DNA of 50,397 bases from Micromonospora sp. HK10 (GTDB taxonomy: Bacteria; Actinomycetota; Actinomycetes; Mycobacteriales; Micromonosporaceae), in NCBI RefSeq assembly GCF_000982955.1, contig NZ_KQ058760.1, positions 1 to 50,397 of the forward strand, given 5' to 3'. Every line of letters starts with the position of its first letter. Positions within the stretch are counted from its first letter, which is position 1. The position numbers and the translations under genes were made by a program. This document shows, one piece after another, positions 1-9,114 of the stretch. The notes beneath the pieces were generated by a model. The model had not been told where the DNA came from and did not search any database. It saw only the letters and a program-made list of their open reading frames with translations.

Positions 1-61
1 CGGCGGCCGGCCGAGCGGGCGGCGGCCGAGCGCGGCCGGGCGTCGAGCCGCGGCCGGACGG

Positions 62-871
62 TCAGTCGCCGAGCAGGGCCGCCCGGACCTCGTCCCAGAT
101 CTCCTCGCTGGCCGCGACCAGCAGACCGCGGCCCTCGTCCGCCGGGTGGTAGTCGGTGCCGTCGAAGCGCCGCGCCACCCCGCCCGCCTCCCGGACCAGC
201 GTCGCGCCGGGGACGTGATCCCACGGCAGGGTGCGCCAGAAGAGCACGAACTGCTGCTTGCCGGTGAGGATGTCGAGGTACTCCCGGCCCGCGCAGTGCT
301 GGCCGGGCAGCAGCTCGCCGATGCGGGTGCCGCCCGCCGACACGCTCCGCCGGGCGTCCGGCGGCAGGAAGCGGGTCATTGCGGTGCCCCGCAACGCGCC
401 GACCTCCGGCTGCGCCCCGGTGGTGCGTACCGGCGTCCCGTCCAGCCGGGTGCCCGACCCGGCGCGCGCGACGGCCATCGTCCCGTCCAGCGGGTCGTAT
501 ACCCAGGAGGCCACCGGCACCCCGTCGGTCAGCAGCGCGACCATCAGGGCGAACGGCCGCCGGCCGGCGGCGAAGTTGGAGGTGCCGTCGACCGGGTCGA
601 CCAGCCAGACGTCGCCGTCGCCGCGCAGGTGGCGCAGCAGGTCGGGGTCCGCGGCGACCGCCTCCTCGCCGACCACCACCGAGTCGGGGCGCAGCTGGCG
701 CAGCCCTGCGGAGATCAGCTCCTCGGCGTCACGGTCGGCGACGGTGACCACCTCGCCGGGTGCCTTCTCGGAGATGTCGGCATCGTCGAGCCGCCGGAAC
801 AGCGGCACCACGATCTCCGCCGCGGCCTGTCGCAGCAGCGCGTCGACATCGTCCAGCAGCTGGTCAGCCAC
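62..871 (-). CDS. Inositol monophosphatase-family phosphatase
   Basis: A 269-residue Mg2+-dependent phosphatase of the inositol monophosphatase/FBPase superfamily. The metal-site motifs are visible: GEE at residues 68-70, DPVDGTSNF starting at residue 92, and a late WDHVPGA at about 217-223, where the family usually has WDxAAG. Length is normal for the family. The substrate (inositol phosphate, histidinol phosphate or a nucleotide phosphate such as PAP) cannot be decided from sequence. The GTG start lies inside the end of the upstream response-regulator gene (8-nt overlap), so it is the last gene of a translationally coupled four-gene unit with a phosphatase, a histidine kinase and a response regulator. 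A link between the signalling genes and this enzyme is inferred from position only. Confidence 0.9.
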   Translation of the reverse strand: MADQLLDDVDALLRQAAAEIVVPLFRRLDDADISEKAPGEVVTVADRDAEELISAGLRQLRPDSVVVGEEAVAADPDLLRHLRGDGDVWLVDPVDGTSNFAAGRRPFALMVALLTDGVPVASWVYDPLDGTMAVARAGSGTRLDGTPVRTTGAQPEVGALRGTAMTRFLPPDARRSVSAGGTRIGELLPGQHCAGREYLDILTGKQQFVLFWRTLPWDHVPGATLVREAGGVARRFDGTDYHPADEGRGLLVAASEEIWDEVRAALLGD

Positions 872-1316
872 GCGGCGGCAGCTTGACCACGCTGACGAAG
901 AACTCGTCGATCTGGCGGACCACCGAGATGAAGCGCTCGAAGTCCACCGGCTTGGTCACGTAGGCGTTGGCGTGCAGCTGGTAGCTGCGCAGGATGTCCT
1001 CGTCGGCCTGCGAGGTGGTCAGCACCACCACCGGGATCCGGCAGAGCTGCTCGTCCTTCTTGATCTCCTCCAGCACCTCGCGGCCGTCCCGGCGGGGCAG
1101 GTTCAGGTCGAGCAGGATCAGATCGGGGCTCACCGCGTCCGCGTACTGGCCCTCCTGCCGCAGGTACGCCAGCGCCTCGGCGCCGTCGGAGACGACCGTG
1201 AGGCGGTTGCGGAGCTTGTGCTCCTCGAACGCCTCCTGGGTCATCAACACGTCACCCGGGTCGTCCTCGACGAGCAGGACCTCGATCGGGCTCTTGCCGT
1301 CTGCCGGCGCGGTCAT
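864..1316 (-). CDS. Single-domain response regulator (Rcp1/CheY-like)
   Basis: A 150-residue stand-alone receiver domain with no output domain. Acidic residues near 18-19 (VEDD), the phospho-acceptor D70 in LLDLNLP, T100/T101 and K122 are all present. The insert after D70 ([15 protein letters not shown]) is typical of receivers paired with phytochrome-type or CHASE3 kinases. It starts with an ATGA overlap on the upstream histidine kinase, which is its likely phosphodonor. With no effector domain, it probably works by protein interaction, perhaps as a phosphate shuttle to the receiver of the phosphatase encoded first in the operon (inference). Confidence 0.93.
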   Translation of the reverse strand: MTAPADGKSPIEVLLVEDDPGDVLMTQEAFEEHKLRNRLTVVSDGAEALAYLRQEGQYADAVSPDLILLDLNLPRRDGREVLEEIKKDEQLCRIPVVVLTTSQADEDILRSYQLHANAYVTKPVDFERFISVVRQIDEFFVSVVKLPPRG

Positions 1317-3112
1317 CCCACCGTCTCCTTCATGCCACCGGTTGTACCGTGTCCGGCCGCCCCCTCGGGCGGTTCCCCGCCTTCCGCGTGGTCGGCCTGG
1401 GCGCCGACGGGCGCCGACCGAAGGGTGTCATCCGCGCCGTCGCCGGTCGTCACCGGCTCCCCGCTCGGCTCCGCACCCGCCTCCGGCTCGGCCGCCGCCC
1501 GGGCCCGCTCGACGTCCTCGGGCAGCGCGGGGAGGGTGAACCGGATCGCGGTGCCCTCGTCGAGGCCGGTGTCCACCCAGACCCGGCCGCCGTGGTACTC
1601 CACGATCTTCTTGACGATCGCCAGGCCGATCCCGGTGCCCGGGTACGCGTCCTTGGCGTGCAGCCGCTGGAAGATGACGAAGATCTTGTCGGCGAACTCC
1701 GGCTCGACCCCGATGCCGTTGTCCCGGCAGCTGATCTCCCACTCGTCGTCGACCAGCCGGGCCGACACGTGCACCTTCGGCGCCACGTCCGGCCGGCGGA
1801 ACTTGATCGAGTTGCTGACCAGGTTGGCCAGCAGGTTCGTCAGCAGCGGCTCCTCGCCGCGGATCACCGGCAGCTCGTCCCAGCTCAGCTCGGCGTCGCT
1901 GTACTGGCGGGCGGCCTCGGTCTGGCCGGCCACGTCACCCATCACCTTGTTCAGGTCGACCTCGGTGAAACCGGTGGTGAGGCGGCCGATCCGGGAGAAC
2001 GCGAGCAGGTCGTTGATCAGCCGCTGCATCCGCTGCGCGCCGTCCACCGCGAACGCGATGTACTGGTCGGCGCGCTCGTCGAGCTGGCCGGCGTAGCGGC
2101 GCTGGAGGAGCTGGCAGAAGCTGGCCACCTTGCGCAGCGGCTCCTGCAAGTCGTGCGAGGCCACGTAGGCGAACTGCTCCAGGTCCCGGTTGGAGCGGGT
2201 GAGCTCCTCGGCCTGCTTCTGGAGCTGGCCGTTGACCCACTCGATCCGCTCCCGGGCCTCGCGGACCTCGTCCAGCTCCCGGGCGATCTTCTGGCGCATC
2301 AGGTCGATGTCGTCGGCGAGCCGGCGGAACTCCGGCGGCCCGGACCCCTCGATGCGGTGCTGGTAGTCGCCGGCGGCGACCTCCCGCACCTGGCCGACCA
2401 GGCCGGCCAGGGGCCGGATCAGGATCCGGTCCAGCGAGAGCAGCATCACCGCACCGGCGACCGCCACCACCAGCGCCGCGATGATCAGCAGCACCACGAG
2501 GACGTTGCTGGTGTCGTTCACGTCGGCGGCGGTCTGCTGCCGGACAATCAGGATCTCGTTCTGGAGCTTGTCCACCGCGACCCGGATGCCGTCGAACCGC
2601 TGCCGGGTCTGTTCGGTGATCAGCGCCCGGCCGGCGGCCGGGCCGCTGCGCTCGGTGGTGTTGATCACCGGCGCGGCGACGTCACGCCGCCACTGCGCGG
2701 CCTGCTGCTCCACGACGGCCAGCTCGCGCAGCACGTCCGGGTAGTCGCGGGCCAGCCCGCGCATCTCGGCGACGGTGTCCCGCTCGCGCTTCAGGCCGTC
2801 CTCGTACGGCGCCAGGTCCTTGCGGTCCCCGTTCACCGCGTACCCGCGGATCGAGGTCTCCTGGTCGAGCAGGGCGCTGAGCAGCTCCTGCGCCTGCACC
2901 CGGAGCGGACCGGTCTTCAGCAGGACCGCGTCGATGTTCTGCCGGTTCTTCGCCGCCAGGGTCGCCTCCGCGGCGGCCAGCCCGAGCAGCAGCACCAACA
3001 CCACGCTGAGCAACGCGACGACCCGCCGCCGCAAAGTCCAACCCCGCTGGTACGCCTGCACCGAACCACCTTCCGACGACTGGGCGGATGTCGTCGCGCT
3101 CCTCGTGCTCAC
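1313..3112 (-). CDS. CHASE3/HAMP sensor histidine kinase
   Basis: A 599-residue membrane kinase. Order: transmembrane helix about 30-50, extracytoplasmic CHASE3-like helical domain about 55-200 (with the DQETSIRGY motif at 83-91), second transmembrane helix about 203-226, HAMP about 227-280, coiled coil, HisKA with H320 in SHDLQEPL, then HATPase with an N box near 427-437, DNGIG at 464-468 and GTGIGLAI at 492-499. The C-terminus (about 530-599) is an acidic, low-complexity tail. The HDLQEPL form of the H box is that of bacteriophytochrome-like kinases. The GTG start overlaps the stop of the upstream SpoIIE phosphatase gene (GTGA). The signal it senses is unknown. Confidence 0.93.
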   Translation of the reverse strand: MSTRSATTSAQSSEGGSVQAYQRGWTLRRRVVALLSVVLVLLLGLAAAEATLAAKNRQNIDAVLLKTGPLRVQAQELLSALLDQETSIRGYAVNGDRKDLAPYEDGLKRERDTVAEMRGLARDYPDVLRELAVVEQQAAQWRRDVAAPVINTTERSGPAAGRALITEQTRQRFDGIRVAVDKLQNEILIVRQQTAADVNDTSNVLVVLLIIAALVVAVAGAVMLLSLDRILIRPLAGLVGQVREVAAGDYQHRIEGSGPPEFRRLADDIDLMRQKIARELDEVREARERIEWVNGQLQKQAEELTRSNRDLEQFAYVASHDLQEPLRKVASFCQLLQRRYAGQLDERADQYIAFAVDGAQRMQRLINDLLAFSRIGRLTTGFTEVDLNKVMGDVAGQTEAARQYSDAELSWDELPVIRGEEPLLTNLLANLVSNSIKFRRPDVAPKVHVSARLVDDEWEISCRDNGIGVEPEFADKIFVIFQRLHAKDAYPGTGIGLAIVKKIVEYHGGRVWVDTGLDEGTAIRFTLPALPEDVERARAAAEPEAGAEPSGEPVTTGDGADDTLRSAPVGAQADHAEGGEPPEGAAGHGTTGGMKETVG

Positions 3113-4431
3113 CGGCCACCGCCGCGGGTGACCAGCAGCATGGCGACATCGTCGGCGAGCGGGCCGCCGTTGAGCTGCTCGGCCCGGCCGACGAGCCAGG
3201 CGGGCAACTCGGCCAGCGAGACCGCCCGGCTGGCCGGGTCGGCCAGCAGCTCGGTCAGCCCGGACACGTCGAGCCGGTCGTCGCCGCTGCCCACGCGCCC
3301 CTCGATCAGGCCGTCGGTGTACATCAGCAGGGACCAGTCCTCGGTCTCGAACTCCAGGTCGAACGCCACCGGCCGGCGCGGCCGTACGCCCAGCAGCAGG
3401 CCGCCCCGGGCCGGCACGGGGGCCACCCGCCCGCCGGCGAGCAGCAGCGGCGGCGGATGACCGGCGAGCCGCACCGTCGCCCGGTTGTCCGCCAGGTCGA
3501 GCCGGGTGGTGGCCACCGTGGCGAAGATCTCCTGGAGCCGCCGCTCGCTCATCAGCACCTGCTCCAGGGCGGGCAGCACCTCCTCGTCCGGCACGCCTGC
3601 CAGGATCAGCGCCCGCCAGGCCACCCGCAACTCGACGCCGAGGGCCGCCTCGTCGACGCCGTGGCCGCAGACGTCACCGACGATCAGGTCGATCCGGTCC
3701 GGCCGGGTCTGCACCACGTCGAAGAAGTCGCCGCCGATCAGCGCCGCGTGCCGGCCGGGGCGGTAGAAGGTGTGCACCGCCACCTGGTCGGTGGTCATCA
3801 GCGGCTGCGGCAGCAGGCCGCGCTCCAGCCGGGCCGACTCGGCCTGGCGCAGCTCCACCTCGCGCAGCCGGCGGGCGTTCTCGTCGGCCCGCTTGCGTTC
3901 CACGGCGTAGCGCAGGGCCCGGGTCAGCAGTACCCCGTCGACCTGCCCCTTGACCAGGTAGTCCTGCGCGCCCTCGGCGACCGCGACGATGCCCAGGTGC
4001 TCGTCGGAGCGGCCGGTCAGCACGCAGACCGCCGCGCCGCTGGCCATGTCCAGCACCTGGCGCAGGCCGTCCAGTCCCTGCGCGTCGGGCAGGCCCAGGT
4101 CGAGCAGGACGCAGTCGACCCCCATCACCCGCTGGCGGGCCTCGCTGAGGCTGGTGGCGACGAGCAGGTCGATCATCGAGTTGGTCTCGGCGAGCAGCTC
4201 GCCGACCAGGAAGGCGTCGCCCTCGTCGTCCTCGACCAGCAGCACCCGCAGCCGCTCGCCGGGCGGCACGCTCGCGTAGTGCCCGAAAGCGGCCTGCGGC
4301 ACCACGGCGGCGCCGGGCAGACCGGACCCCCGCTGCGGTCGGGTCACCGCCGCGAGACGCGGGAGTTCGCTGGTGATGTCGGGCTCCTTCCGAGTGCCCT
4401 GCTGATCCTGTATCAGGCAACGGCCGCACAC
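3109..4431 (-). CDS. Response regulator with SpoIIE/PP2C phosphatase output
   Basis: A 440-residue protein with an N-terminal receiver (about 60-180, acceptor D111 in LLDLGLP), a coiled linker, and a PP2C-type SpoIIE/RsbU phosphatase domain (about 205-437) with the metal motifs GGDFFD, GDVCGHG, YTDGLIEG and a final DDVAMLLV. Such proteins usually dephosphorylate anti-anti-sigma factors in partner-switching systems, but no anti-sigma or STAS gene is visible nearby. It is the first gene of the four-gene unit. The start is uncertain: the listed GTG at 4431 has no good ribosome-binding site, while AAGGAG about 45 nt downstream sits 6 nt before an in-frame ATC, followed later by an in-frame GTG. 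Confidence 0.88.
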   Translation of the reverse strand: MCGRCLIQDQQGTRKEPDITSELPRLAAVTRPQRGSGLPGAAVVPQAAFGHYASVPPGERLRVLLVEDDEGDAFLVGELLAETNSMIDLLVATSLSEARQRVMGVDCVLLDLGLPDAQGLDGLRQVLDMASGAAVCVLTGRSDEHLGIVAVAEGAQDYLVKGQVDGVLLTRALRYAVERKRADENARRLREVELRQAESARLERGLLPQPLMTTDQVAVHTFYRPGRHAALIGGDFFDVVQTRPDRIDLIVGDVCGHGVDEAALGVELRVAWRALILAGVPDEEVLPALEQVLMSERRLQEIFATVATTRLDLADNRATVRLAGHPPPLLLAGGRVAPVPARGGLLLGVRPRRPVAFDLEFETEDWSLLMYTDGLIEGRVGSGDDRLDVSGLTELLADPASRAVSLAELPAWLVGRAEQLNGGPLADDVAMLLVTRGGGR

Positions 4432-4619
4432 AACACGACAGATACCGGAACGGGCCGCACCGATAACGACCCACCCGCCGGACAGCGACCGGGCCGGGTT
4501 CCGATGTTACGCGGCCGGCCCTGTCGGGCCCGGAACGCACCGGCCGACCGGGGGCTGCCGCGGCCCGCCGCCCGGGGTGCAGGATGATCCCCACCCCGAC
4601 CCATCCCCGAGGAGTTCCC

Positions 4620-6998
4620 GTGGGCGTACCCCCCTCCCGCCCCGCCGACCGGGCGCTGGCCCGGCCCCGCAGGCGGCCGCTCGCCGCCCTCGCGGCGCTC
4701 GTCGCGCTCCTCGCCGTCGGCGCGGGCGTCCTGGTCGACCTGGCCACCCCGGCGCCGCGCCCGGCGGACGCCCCGGCGGGCCAGTTCAGCGCCGAGCGGG
4801 CGTACCAGAACGTGCGGGTCATCGCGACGCGACCGCACGTGGCCGGCAGCGCCGCCAACGACGAGGTCCGCGAGCACCTGGTGGGCGTGCTGCGCGGCCT
4901 CGGCCTGGAGACCGAGGTGCAGGACGCCGTCGCGCCGGAGGCCGGGCAGCTCAGCGGGGCGGCCGGCGGGGCGACGGTGGCCCGGGTCCGCAACGTGGTG
5001 GCCCGGCTGCCCGGCACCGCCTCGACCGGGCGGGTCTTCCTGGTCGCCCACTACGACTCGGTGCAGTCCGGGCCGGGCGGCAACGACGACGCCGCCGGCA
5101 CCTCCACCATCCTGGAGGTGGCCCGGGCGCTGACCACCGGTCCGCGCCCCCGCAACGACGTGGTCTTCGTGCTCACCGACGCCGAGGAGGCGTGCCTCTG
5201 CGGCGCGGCCGGGTTCGCCGCCGACCACCCGCTGGCCCGCGACGGGGGCGTGGTGCTCAACCTGGAGGCGCGCGGCGCCACCGGCCCGGTGATCATGTTC
5301 GAGACGTCCCGGAACAACGCGAAGCTGGTGGACGTCTTCGGCCGGGCCGCGCCGCACCCGGTGGGCACCTCCTTCGCCGTGGAGATCTACCGGGCGCTGC
5401 CGAACGACACCGACTTCACCGCGTTCCTCGACCACGACTTCGTCGGCCTGAACTCGGCGTACATCGACGGCGGGGCGATCTACCACACGCCGCTGGACAC
5501 CCCGGCGGCGATGGACCGGGGCAGCCTGCAGATGCACGGCGACAACGCGCTCGGCCTGGCCCGCGAGTTCGGCCGGACCGACCTGCGGCAGCTGCGCTCC
5601 GGCCACGACGCCACCTACTTCCCGGTGCCGGGCGGGCTGGTCCGCTACCCCGGCTGGCTGACCCTGCCGCTGGCGCTGGCCGCCCTGGTGGCGGTCGGCG
5701 CGCTCGGCTGGCTGCTGCGCCGCCGCGGCCGGGCCAGCGCCGGCCGGCTCGCCGCCGGCGTCGGGCTGACCCTGGTGCCGATCGTCGTCGCCCCGCTCGG
5801 CGCGTGGCTGCTCTGGACCGCGATCACCACGGTCCGCCCGGGGTACGCCGAGCTGCTCGACCCGTACCGGCCGGTCTGGTACCGGCTGGCCGTGGTGGCG
5901 CTCGCCGCCGCGGTCCTGTTCACCTGGTACGCGCTGGCCCGCCGCCGGGTCGGTCCGGCCGCGCTGACGTTCGGCGGGCTGGCTTGGCTGGCCCTGTTCG
6001 GGGTGCTGCTCGCCGTGCTGGTGCCCGGCGGGGCGTACCTGACCACGCTGCCGGCGCTGGCCGGCGCGCTCGCCGGCCTGGCGGCGCTGGCCACCCGGCT
6101 GGAGGGCCCGTGGCCGGTGGTCGCGGTGACCCTGGCCGGCGCGGTGGCCGTGGTGGTCCTGCTGCCCCCCGTGGTGCTGCTCTTCCCGGCGCTCGGCATG
6201 GCGATGGGCGGGGTGGCCGCGCTCGTCGCGGTGCTGCTCGGCCTGGCCGTGCTGCCGGTGGTCGACCTGCTGCATCCGCAGGCCGGCGGACAGCGCGGCC
6301 TGGTCGCGCTGCGGGCCCGCCGGCTGGGCGCGCTGCCGGCCGGCGCCGCCGCGCTCGCCGCCGTGGTGCTCGCCGGGGTCGGCCTGGCGGTGGACCGCTT
6401 CGACGCCGCCCATCCCGTGCCGACCCACCTGATGTACGCCCTGGACGCCGGCACCGGCGCCGCCCGCTGGCTCAGCCACGAGGACGCCCCGCAGCCGTGG
6501 ACCGACGGGTACGTGGGCGGCCGCACCGACGTCTCCGCCGACTTCCCCGGTCTCGGCGACGGCGAGCTGCGCGCCGGCCCGGCCCCGGCCGCCGACGTGC
6601 CCGCCCCGAAGCTGGAGACGCTCGCCGACACCCGCAGCGGCGACCAGCGGGTGCTCCGGCTGCGGGTGGTCCCGCAGCGGACGGTACGGCTGCTCACCCT
6701 GCACGTGGAGACCGCCACCGCCACCGTCCGGTCGGCGACGGTGGCCGGGCGGGACGTGCCGGTCAAGGCGCGCGACGGCCGGTGGGGTTTCGGGGTCGTG
6801 TTCCACGCCCCGCCGCCGGAGGGCGTCGAGGTGACGCTCACCCTCACGCCGCGGGCGGACCGGGTGAACCTGCGGGTCATGGACGCCAGCGACGGCCTGA
6901 CCGGGCTGCCCGGCTTCCGGCCCCGCCCCGCCGACGTGGGCGTGGTCGGCTCGCACAGCTCCGAGATGTTCGCGGTGGCCCGGACGTACCCGCTCTGA
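4620..6998 (+). CDS. Membrane-anchored M28 family metallopeptidase
   Basis: 792 residues from the GTG preceded by GAGGAG at 5-nt spacing; an upstream ATG at 4584 is in frame but lacks a site. An N-terminal membrane helix (about 20-42) is followed by an M28 peptidase domain with expected zinc ligands: H144 (VAHYDS), D156 (GNDDAAG), the DAEE pair E189/E190, and H289 (YHTPLDTP). The C-terminal half (about 335-590) contains multiple hydrophobic segments, then a soluble domain to the end. This matches the multi-spanning M28 group related to vacuolar/ER peptidases. The catalytic domain lies between membrane segments and probably faces outward. It is an aminopeptidase by family; substrate unknown. 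Confidence 0.88.
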   Translation: MGVPPSRPADRALARPRRRPLAALAALVALLAVGAGVLVDLATPAPRPADAPAGQFSAERAYQNVRVIATRPHVAGSAANDEVREHLVGVLRGLGLETEVQDAVAPEAGQLSGAAGGATVARVRNVVARLPGTASTGRVFLVAHYDSVQSGPGGNDDAAGTSTILEVARALTTGPRPRNDVVFVLTDAEEACLCGAAGFAADHPLARDGGVVLNLEARGATGPVIMFETSRNNAKLVDVFGRAAPHPVGTSFAVEIYRALPNDTDFTAFLDHDFVGLNSAYIDGGAIYHTPLDTPAAMDRGSLQMHGDNALGLAREFGRTDLRQLRSGHDATYFPVPGGLVRYPGWLTLPLALAALVAVGALGWLLRRRGRASAGRLAAGVGLTLVPIVVAPLGAWLLWTAITTVRPGYAELLDPYRPVWYRLAVVALAAAVLFTWYALARRRVGPAALTFGGLAWLALFGVLLAVLVPGGAYLTTLPALAGALAGLAALATRLEGPWPVVAVTLAGAVAVVVLLPPVVLLFPALGMAMGGVAALVAVLLGLAVLPVVDLLHPQAGGQRGLVALRARRLGALPAGAAALAAVVLAGVGLAVDRFDAAHPVPTHLMYALDAGTGAARWLSHEDAPQPWTDGYVGGRTDVSADFPGLGDGELRAGPAPAADVPAPKLETLADTRSGDQRVLRLRVVPQRTVRLLTLHVETATATVRSATVAGRDVPVKARDGRWGFGVVFHAPPPEGVEVTLTLTPRADRVNLRVMDASDGLTGLPGFRPRPADVGVVGSHSSEMFAVARTYPL

Positions 6999-7017
6999 TC
7001 CCGGCCGGCCGGGGTCA
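6996..7017. terminator. Palindrome between convergent genes, containing both stop codons
   Basis: A 22-bp palindrome with 11-bp arms and one mismatch (TGATCCCGGCC / GGCCGGGGTCA). Its tips are the TGA of the M28 peptidase gene and the TCA that is the minus-strand stop of the LtrA-family gene. It is GC-rich and lacks a T-tract, as is common in high-GC actinobacteria. Likely a shared bidirectional terminator (inference). Confidence 0.45.
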
Positions 7018-8190
7018 GCCGGGGCGGCCGCGGAGCGCGGGACGGTTCGGCGGCGCGGCCACCGCGTCGCCGACCACCACGCCGGTCAGCACCAGCGCGA
7101 CGAAGCCGGCGACCAGCACCGGCGGCCAGCCGCCCGCCCAGGGCGTCACCGCCGCCAACGCCAGCAGCCAGGGCAGCCGCCGCCACGGGGGCACGCCCAG
7201 GACCCGCTGGATGAACAGGCTGCGCCCGACCAGGACCAGCGCGGGCCCGCCGAGGAGCAGGACCAGCCAGCGTCCCGGCGTGTCCCCGGTAGGCCGGCCG
7301 ACGACCAGGTCGAACGCCGCGGCGGTGCAGACGATGCCGGAGAGCATGAGCAGGTGGGTGTACGGGGCCAGCCGGGCCGCCCGCCGCACCAGCGGCGGGG
7401 TGGTGGACGCCACGATGGTCCCGGCGCGCAGCACGTAGATCTGCCAGAGCAGCAGCATGACGAGGAAGGCGGCGAGGAAGGCGGCCGACCGGGCGCGGGT
7501 GAACTCGGCGGTGTTGATCCGCAGTGTCGGCACCAGGACGATGTCGCCGAGCGCGAGGATGATGAACTGCTGGTACCGCTCGGCCAGGTGCTCGCTCGTC
7601 TTCTCGTACTGGGCGAGCGGCACCCGGCCGAGTCCGGGCGTCGGGTAGCGGGCCGCGGCCGAGACGTAGTCGACCACCACCGCGACCGACCAGAGCGCGG
7701 TCCGGGCCGGCCCGTGCAGCAGCGCGCCACCTAGCCAGAAGACGCTGGAGGCCAGGAACCAGAAGAGGAACCGGGCCGCCCGCTGCTGGGCCCGGTGCCG
7801 CCGCCGGTGCAGGACGCTGACCAGCACCAGGCCCCGGAACAGGTGCGGGATCACGTACCCGCCCGCGAAGATCAACGAGTGCGGGTCGGCGGCCAGCGCC
7901 GACGCCATCACCAGGGCGCCGAACATCGTCACCATCAGGACGCTCTGGATCGGCCGCCGGTCCGGGTCGTAGAAGTCGGTGGTGGTCGAGGTGATCGACC
8001 AGGTCCACCAGATCGCCATGAGCATGACCGCGTCCAGCCAGGCGCCCGCCCACGAGTGCTGTTCGGCGATCCGCATCGAGGCCGCCGCCAGCGCGGCCAC
8101 GAACACCACGTCGAAGACCAGTTCCAGCAGGGTGGCCCGGGTCGACGTCTCCGGCCGGCGCACCAGTTCGCTGCTGCCTCCGGTCGTCAT
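7015..8190 (-). CDS. LtrA-family (low temperature requirement) membrane protein
   Basis: 391 residues from the ATG with GGGAGG upstream; another in-frame start lies 15 nt earlier. The N-terminus carries the LtrA signature (ATLLELVFDVVFVAAL, then AIWWTW and TDFYDPD). The rest is strongly hydrophobic, with about ten or more membrane segments. LtrA-family proteins are widespread in actinobacteria and were named from a Listeria cold-growth phenotype; their biochemical role is unclear, and some have been proposed as transporters. It stands alone, convergent with the M28 gene, with about 139 bp to the next gene (Smr). Confidence 0.85.
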   Translation of the reverse strand: MTTGGSSELVRRPETSTRATLLELVFDVVFVAALAAASMRIAEQHSWAGAWLDAVMLMAIWWTWSITSTTTDFYDPDRRPIQSVLMVTMFGALVMASALAADPHSLIFAGGYVIPHLFRGLVLVSVLHRRRHRAQQRAARFLFWFLASSVFWLGGALLHGPARTALWSVAVVVDYVSAAARYPTPGLGRVPLAQYEKTSEHLAERYQQFIILALGDIVLVPTLRINTAEFTRARSAAFLAAFLVMLLLWQIYVLRAGTIVASTTPPLVRRAARLAPYTHLLMLSGIVCTAAAFDLVVGRPTGDTPGRWLVLLLGGPALVLVGRSLFIQRVLGVPPWRRLPWLLALAAVTPWAGGWPPVLVAGFVALVLTGVVVGDAVAAPPNRPALRGRPG

Positions 8191-8329
8191 GCCCGGCCTC
8201 CCCACCGCCCGCCGTCCCGCCGCCCGCCGTCCCGGTCGACGCTGGCAGCGGGGCGTGCGCCGGGCGGCCGGCCGTACGCGCCCCTGCCAGGATTATCGCC
8301 GCCGGCGGCGGCGCCCCGGCCGCATCCGA

Positions 8330-8584
8330 CTACTTCCAGCGGAAGTGGACGAAGAGGCGGCCGAAGTTCTTCGAGTCCTTCTCGACCCGGTGGTAGAGCT
8401 GCTTCACGTCCTTCTGGTCGAGGAAGCGCAGCACCTTCTTCTTGAGCTGGCCGGAGCCCTTCCCCGGGATGATCTCCACGAGGGTGGCCTTCTTCGCCAC
8501 CGCCTCGTCCATGATCCCGCGCAGGGCCCGGTCGATGTCGTGGCCCCGGTTGTAGATGTCGTGGAGATCGAGCTTGAGCTTCAC
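8330..8584 (-). CDS. Small Smr/MutS2-type domain protein
   Basis: An 84-residue protein that is essentially one Smr domain: LDLHD at residues 5-9, the IPGKGSGQLKK motif at about 39-49, and a basic C-terminus. Smr domains occur at the end of MutS2 and as stand-alone nucleases or nucleic-acid binding proteins. Stand-alone copies of about 80-90 residues with a LDLHD motif are typical of actinobacteria. It may act on structured DNA or RNA; the precise role is unknown. The ATG lies just after a hairpin that separates it from the upstream TPR gene. Confidence 0.8.
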   Translation of the reverse strand: MKLKLDLHDIYNRGHDIDRALRGIMDEAVAKKATLVEIIPGKGSGQLKKKVLRFLDQKDVKQLYHRVEKDSKNFGRLFVHFRWK

Positions 8585-8607
8585 CAGCCCATCGTAGAGA
8601 CGGCGAA

Positions 8608-8628
8608 GGGCAGCCCGCCGGGCTGCCC
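8608..8628. terminator. GC-rich hairpin between the TPR and Smr genes
   Basis: A perfect 9-bp stem, GGGCAGCCC / GGGCTGCCC, with a GCC loop. It lies between the end of the minus-strand TPR gene (8655) and the start of the Smr gene (8584). It is a likely intrinsic terminator for the TPR gene, with only a weak T-run after it on the minus strand. Confidence 0.6.
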
Positions 8629-8654
8629 TGTCCGTTTCGTACCCTCCTGGGGGG

Positions 8655-9023
8655 TCAGCGACCGCTGCCGACCTTTTCCTCCACCCGGCGCAGCGCCGTG
8701 GTGTAGTCGGTGTTGGTCGAGTACATGGCCGCCGCGATGCGCAGGTGCCGCAGCGCGTCGGCGGGCCGGTTCATCCGCTCCAGCGTGCGGCCCAGCACGT
8801 GGTGCGCGTAGTGGTCGCTCGGGTCCCGGTCGACCAGCTCGCGCAGCTGCTCCTCGGCCCGGTTGAGCTGGGCCGACTGGAAGTACGCCCGGGCCAGCAG
8901 CTGCCGCACCGAGGAGTTCCCGGGCTCCGCCTCGACGATCGGCTCGAGCAGCCGGGCCGCCCCCGTCGGGTCACCCGCTTCGAAGAACATGGTCGCCCGC
9001 CGGTAGTCCGCCAGAAGATCCAC
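8655..9023 (-). CDS. Tetratricopeptide repeat protein
   Basis: 122 residues from the GTG preceded by GAGGAGG at 9 nt; an upstream in-frame start at 9164 would add 47 poorly conserved-looking residues with no site. It contains about three helical TPR units: FFEAGDPTGAARLLEPIV, ARAYFQSAQLNRAEEQLREL and LGRTLERMNRPADALRHLR. It is probably a cytoplasmic scaffold with no catalytic residues. Small single-module TPR proteins of this type are common in actinobacteria and of unknown function. It lies 91 bp downstream of the ROK-kinase gene on the same strand. Confidence 0.85.
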   Translation of the reverse strand: MDLLADYRRATMFFEAGDPTGAARLLEPIVEAEPGNSSVRQLLARAYFQSAQLNRAEEQLRELVDRDPSDHYAHHVLGRTLERMNRPADALRHLRIAAAMYSTNTDYTTALRRVEEKVGSGR

Positions 9024-9114
9024 TCGAACCCACCTCCTCGTGTCGCACCGCCTAGTCCGACGCTGACACAACACTGGGCGTACCGCGAGTGTTCCTCCGG
9101 TGGAAGTTGCCGCC

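Noticed and set aside
1349..3460. Long plus-strand ORF opposite the histidine kinase (703 aa)
   Set aside because: Antisense shadow of a well-defined kinase gene; low-complexity His/Gln/Gly-rich product.
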